Below are positions 21,026-23,637 of a stretch of 23,637 nucleotides of DNA, piece by piece (positions within the stretch are counted from its first letter, which is position 1; each line of letters begins with the position of its first letter). The notes beneath the pieces are model-generated. The model was not told where the DNA came from. It saw only the letters and a program-made list of their open reading frames with translations, and did no database searches. Origin of the DNA: CAZYMF01 sp964648215 (GTDB taxonomy: Bacteria; Desulfobacterota; Binatia; HRBIN30; JACQVA1); the NCBI GenBank assembly GCA_964648215.1, contig CAZYMF010000062.1, forward strand, positions 1 to 23,637, in the 5' to 3' direction. The position numbers were made by a program, and so were the translations under genes.

Positions 21026-23236
21026 ATGATGCGTGGTACGGCTCGCTCGCGTTTGCTCTTCGCCGCTCTCAGCGTGGTGTTTCTGCTGCTGTGCGTGGTG
21101 GCCATCCGCAGCGAGGAGACGCGACCGTGGATGCCCTACCAGCAGAAGTACGTCGAGCTGCTGCGCCAGAAGGCGCAGGCCAAGCTCAAGGAGGTCGCCG
21201 GGCGGAACGATCCCCGCGAGACCGCCCGCTGGCAGCGAATGATCGACGACGCCTCGCAGTGGAAGATGGAGGTCAAGCAGATCTATCTCGAGGACGCCAA
21301 GGTCGCCGACCGCTGCACCACCTGCCACCTGGGCATCGACAACCCCCTGTTCGCCGACGCACCGCAGCCGCTGCGCACCCATCCCGGCAAGATGCTCCGG
21401 GTGCACGACGTCAGCCGCATCGGCTGCACCCTGTGTCACGACGGTCAGGGCCTGGCCACCACGGTCGAAGGGGCCCACGGCCGCGAGGCCAACTGGTCGC
21501 GGCCGCTGCTGCCGACCGCCTACCTGCAGAGCTCCTGCTCCCGCTGTCACCAAGTGGTCGACGGCGTCGCCGGCGCCGAGGTGGCGGCGCGCGGCGGCGA
21601 CGACTTCATGGCCCTCGGTTGCTACGGCTGTCACGACGTGAAGGGAATCGACTACCTTCCCAAGTTCGGTCCGCCCCTGACGCCGCTGCATACCAAGCTC
21701 GGCGACATGCGCACCTTCGTCTACGACTGGATCAAGGACCCCGCCGCGATCAACCCCGACACCGCCATGCCCAACTTCAAGCTCACGGACGAGGAGGTCG
21801 GCAAGATCACCGCGTTTCTGCTCAGCCTGCCGCAGGGCAAGCCCTACCCGCCGGTGTCGCTCGACGGCGCTTCCGCCGAAAACGGCGAGAAGCTGTTCAC
21901 CGAGCGCGGCTGTCGCGGCTGCCACGCGATCAAGGCCGACGAGCACAGCGTGTCGCCGCGCGTCCCCAATCTCGCCGGCATCGCGTCGAAGGTCACCCCC
22001 GAGTGGCTCGATCAGTGGATCGCCGATCCCAAGGCCTACAACCCCGACACGGCGATGCCCAAGGTCGAGCTCACCGACGCCGAGCGCCACGACATCGAAG
22101 CCTACCTGCTCACTCTCAAGCGCAGCAAGCCGCTGCCGGCGGCGCCGGACCTGAGCCAATTCAAGCCCGCGGACGGCAGGGATCTGGTCAAACACTTCGA
22201 GTGCTTCGGCTGCCACGCCATCGAAGGCTTCGAGAAAACCCGCACCTCGGTGCCCAACCTCGGCGACTTCGCTCATCGCCCGGTGGCCGAGCTCGACTTC
22301 GGCCTGACCACGCCCGCCCAGGTCCCGCGCACCAAGTGGGACTGGCTCAAGCACAAGCTCAAGGACCCGCGCGGCTACAACACCGACAAGATCAAGCTGC
22401 TGATGCCCCTGCTGCCGGTGACCGACGAGGAGTCCCAGGCGCTGATCACCTACGTCCTCGGGTTGGACACCCCGACCCTGCCCGCTCACTTCCAGGTGGT
22501 GGCCACCAGCGCGGCGCGCGACATGCGCACGGTCAACTGGATGACCACGCACCTGAACTGCAACGGCTGCCACCCGCTCCGCGGCAAGGAGCCGCGTCTG
22601 GCCCAGTTCGTCGAGCGCAAGAGCCGCCTCGCCCCCATGCTCGACGGCGTCGGCGCCCGCCTGCAGGGGCAGTACTTCTACAAGTTCCTGCTCGAGCCCA
22701 AGCAGGTGCGTCCGTGGCTGAAGCTGCGCATGCCGACCTTCGGCTTCACCGAGGCGCAGGCGCGCACCGTGGTGGAAGGCTTCGCCGCCATGGACCACGT
22801 CACCAACCCCTATACCTACGTCGCCAAGGCCAGCCTGCCGCCCGACCATGTGGAGCGCGGCTTCAAGCGCTTCCGCCACTACAAGTGCGTGCAGTGCCAC
22901 CCCAGCTCGATCGAGGGCGGGCTGCCCGAGGGCCTCGACCCCGACGACCTGTCGATCAACCTCAGCCTCGCCAAGGAGCGACTGCGCCCCGAGTGGATCG
23001 CCCAGTTCCTGGCCAAGCCGAAGCAGATCGCCGGCACCGATACGCGCATGCCGACGGTGTTCTACACCATCGAAGGCACTCCCAAGGTGGAGAACCCGCA
23101 GAAAGACATCGACGACATCGTCACCTACCTGATGGGCATGACCGAGTCGCCCGAGGTGACGCTGAAACGGTACGAGGCCAAGTTGGAGGCCGAGGAGAAG
23201 AAGGAGAAGACCGACTGGTCGACATACCAGTACTGA
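21026..23236 (+). CDS. Octaheme c-type cytochrome, membrane-anchored
   Basis: This 736-residue protein has an N-terminal hydrophobic segment (about 9-27) that acts as signal or anchor, then eight CxxCH heme sites: CTTCH 97, CTLCH 134, CSRCH 171, CYGCH 199, CRGCH 296, CFGCH 393, CNGCH 512 and CVQCH 621. Hemes 1-3 form a compact triheme head. Hemes 4-8 look like strung class I cytochrome c domains, each followed by a Met-Pro stretch that could give the sixth ligand (AMPNF, AMPKV, LMPLL, RMPTF, RMPTV). It should move electrons in the periplasm between the Rieske/b complex and the molybdoenzyme encoded next. ATG 21026 or 21029 may be used; the Shine-Dalgarno lies in repeat copy D. The C-terminus is charged (EAEEKKEKTD). 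Confidence 0.94.
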   Translation: MMRGTARSRLLFAALSVVFLLLCVVAIRSEETRPWMPYQQKYVELLRQKAQAKLKEVAGRNDPRETARWQRMIDDASQWKMEVKQIYLEDAKVADRCTTCHLGIDNPLFADAPQPLRTHPGKMLRVHDVSRIGCTLCHDGQGLATTVEGAHGREANWSRPLLPTAYLQSSCSRCHQVVDGVAGAEVAARGGDDFMALGCYGCHDVKGIDYLPKFGPPLTPLHTKLGDMRTFVYDWIKDPAAINPDTAMPNFKLTDEEVGKITAFLLSLPQGKPYPPVSLDGASAENGEKLFTERGCRGCHAIKADEHSVSPRVPNLAGIASKVTPEWLDQWIADPKAYNPDTAMPKVELTDAERHDIEAYLLTLKRSKPLPAAPDLSQFKPADGRDLVKHFECFGCHAIEGFEKTRTSVPNLGDFAHRPVAELDFGLTTPAQVPRTKWDWLKHKLKDPRGYNTDKIKLLMPLLPVTDEESQALITYVLGLDTPTLPAHFQVVATSAARDMRTVNWMTTHLNCNGCHPLRGKEPRLAQFVERKSRLAPMLDGVGARLQGQYFYKFLLEPKQVRPWLKLRMPTFGFTEAQARTVVEGFAAMDHVTNPYTYVAKASLPPDHVERGFKRFRHYKCVQCHPSSIEGGLPEGLDPDDLSINLSLAKERLRPEWIAQFLAKPKQIAGTDTRMPTVFYTIEGTPKVENPQKDIDDIVTYLMGMTESPEVTLKRYEAKLEAEEKKEKTDWSTYQY

Positions 23237-23285
23237 CCGGGAGCTTCGCCTGTCCCGAACCGGTATCTCGCGACGGAGGACGTCT

Positions 23286-23637
23286 ATGGGCACTACACTC
23301 AGCCGACGCCAGTTTCTCACCGGCACCGGCGCCAGCGTTCTGGCGCTGTCCCTGTCCAAGCTCGATTGGGCCATGGCCGCCACCGACGGTGCGGCGGCCG
23401 GCGCCGCAGCCACCGCGGCCGGCCTGGGGGCCTATCGGACGTGGGAAGACGTGTATCGAAAGAAATGGGTCTGGGACAAGGTGGTGCGCAGCAGCCACTG
23501 GGTGAACTGCTGGTACCAGGCCCACTGCTCCTGGAACGTGTACGTGAAGGACGGCGTGGTCTGGCGCGAGGAGCAGGCGGCCGACTACCCGCAGGTGCGC
23601 CCCGACGTCTCCGACTTCAACCCGCGCGGCTGCCAGA
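23286..23637 (+). CDS. NarG-like molybdopterin oxidoreductase, Tat-exported (5' end only)
   Basis: The window holds the first 117 residues of a DMSO-reductase-family catalytic subunit; the gene runs off the end. A Tat signal is clear: SRRQFLTGTGA followed by a hydrophobic stretch and Ala-rich region. TWEDVYRKKWVWDKVVRSSH follows, then the FS0 cluster motif His71-x3-Cys75-x5-Cys81-x34-Cys116 ending in PRGCQ. A His first ligand marks the type II group (NarG, EbdA, SerA, ClrA, DdhA, NxrA). The x34 spacing equals my recollection of E. coli NarG, but the first two Cys are two residues further apart. YVKDGVVWREEQAADYPQ resembles periplasmic members. GGAGGA (23275-23280) precedes the ATG. Substrate could be nitrate, nitrite, other oxyanions or a hydrocarbon. 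Confidence 0.9.
   Translation, partial: MGTTLSRRQFLTGTGASVLALSLSKLDWAMAATDGAAAGAAATAAGLGAYRTWEDVYRKKWVWDKVVRSSHWVNCWYQAHCSWNVYVKDGVVWREEQAADYPQVRPDVSDFNPRGCQ

Overview
The window is GC-rich, densely coded bacterial DNA with a 100-N scaffold gap at 11306-11405, so it comes from a draft or metagenome assembly. The organism looks like a high-GC Gram-negative-type bacterium that respires with c-type cytochromes. The gene set (Tat-exported molybdoenzyme, MacB-type exporter, b6f-like Rieske/cytochrome b, cytochrome P450) and the many palindromic intergenic repeats would suit Acidobacteriota, Myxococcota or Binatota-like lineages. No rRNA or marker gene is present, so this placement is a guess.

Layout. 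(1) 286-2243: a MacB/LolCD-type ABC exporter, ATPase plus permease. (2) 2416-5849: an AftB-like GT-C membrane glycosyltransferase overlapping a chromate-transporter-family protein. (3) 6114-8989, minus strand: a cytochrome P450 with a good sigma-70-type promoter, a MutT-like Nudix hydrolase and a SirB1-like transglutaminase-fold/TPR protein. (4) 9279-11275: a PIG3-type quinone oxidoreductase and a tandem VOC protein. (5) 11575-18136: a phosphate/polyphosphate block with a CBS-pair protein, Ppx/GppA-HD phosphatase, CYTH-CHAD protein, SixA phosphohistidine phosphatase, PhoU-like DUF47 protein and PiT phosphate transporter. (6) 18312-23637: a respiratory operon with a Rieske protein, a cytoplasmic bis-[4Fe-4S] ferredoxin, cytochrome b6-like and subunit-IV-like proteins, an octaheme cytochrome c, and the start of a Tat-exported NarG-like molybdopterin oxidoreductase cut by the window end.

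The respiratory operon is the most interesting part. The split cytochrome b has H-x13-H and H-x14-H heme ligand pairs and a Cys in the same YCLGG context as Cys35 of plant/cyanobacterial cytochrome b6, the residue that covalently holds heme ci. The gene overlapping it upstream encodes a signal-less ferredoxin, which should sit on the same (cytoplasmic) side as heme ci. Downstream, eight c hemes and a type II Mo enzyme could take electrons to or from a periplasmic substrate. I infer a quinol-oxidising b6f-like complex wired through a multiheme cytochrome to a NarG-family enzyme, with a possible ferredoxin entry or exit on the cytoplasmic face.

The second theme is intergenic. Most spacers over about 100 bp carry palindromic or inverted-pair repeats of several unrelated families. 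One is a roughly 46-bp purine-rich repeat with five copies; copies sit inside the respiratory operon and one apparently supplies the ribosome binding site of the octaheme cytochrome. Others are a ~190-bp composite palindrome centred on 5993 and a 25-bp repeat shared by two distant spacers.
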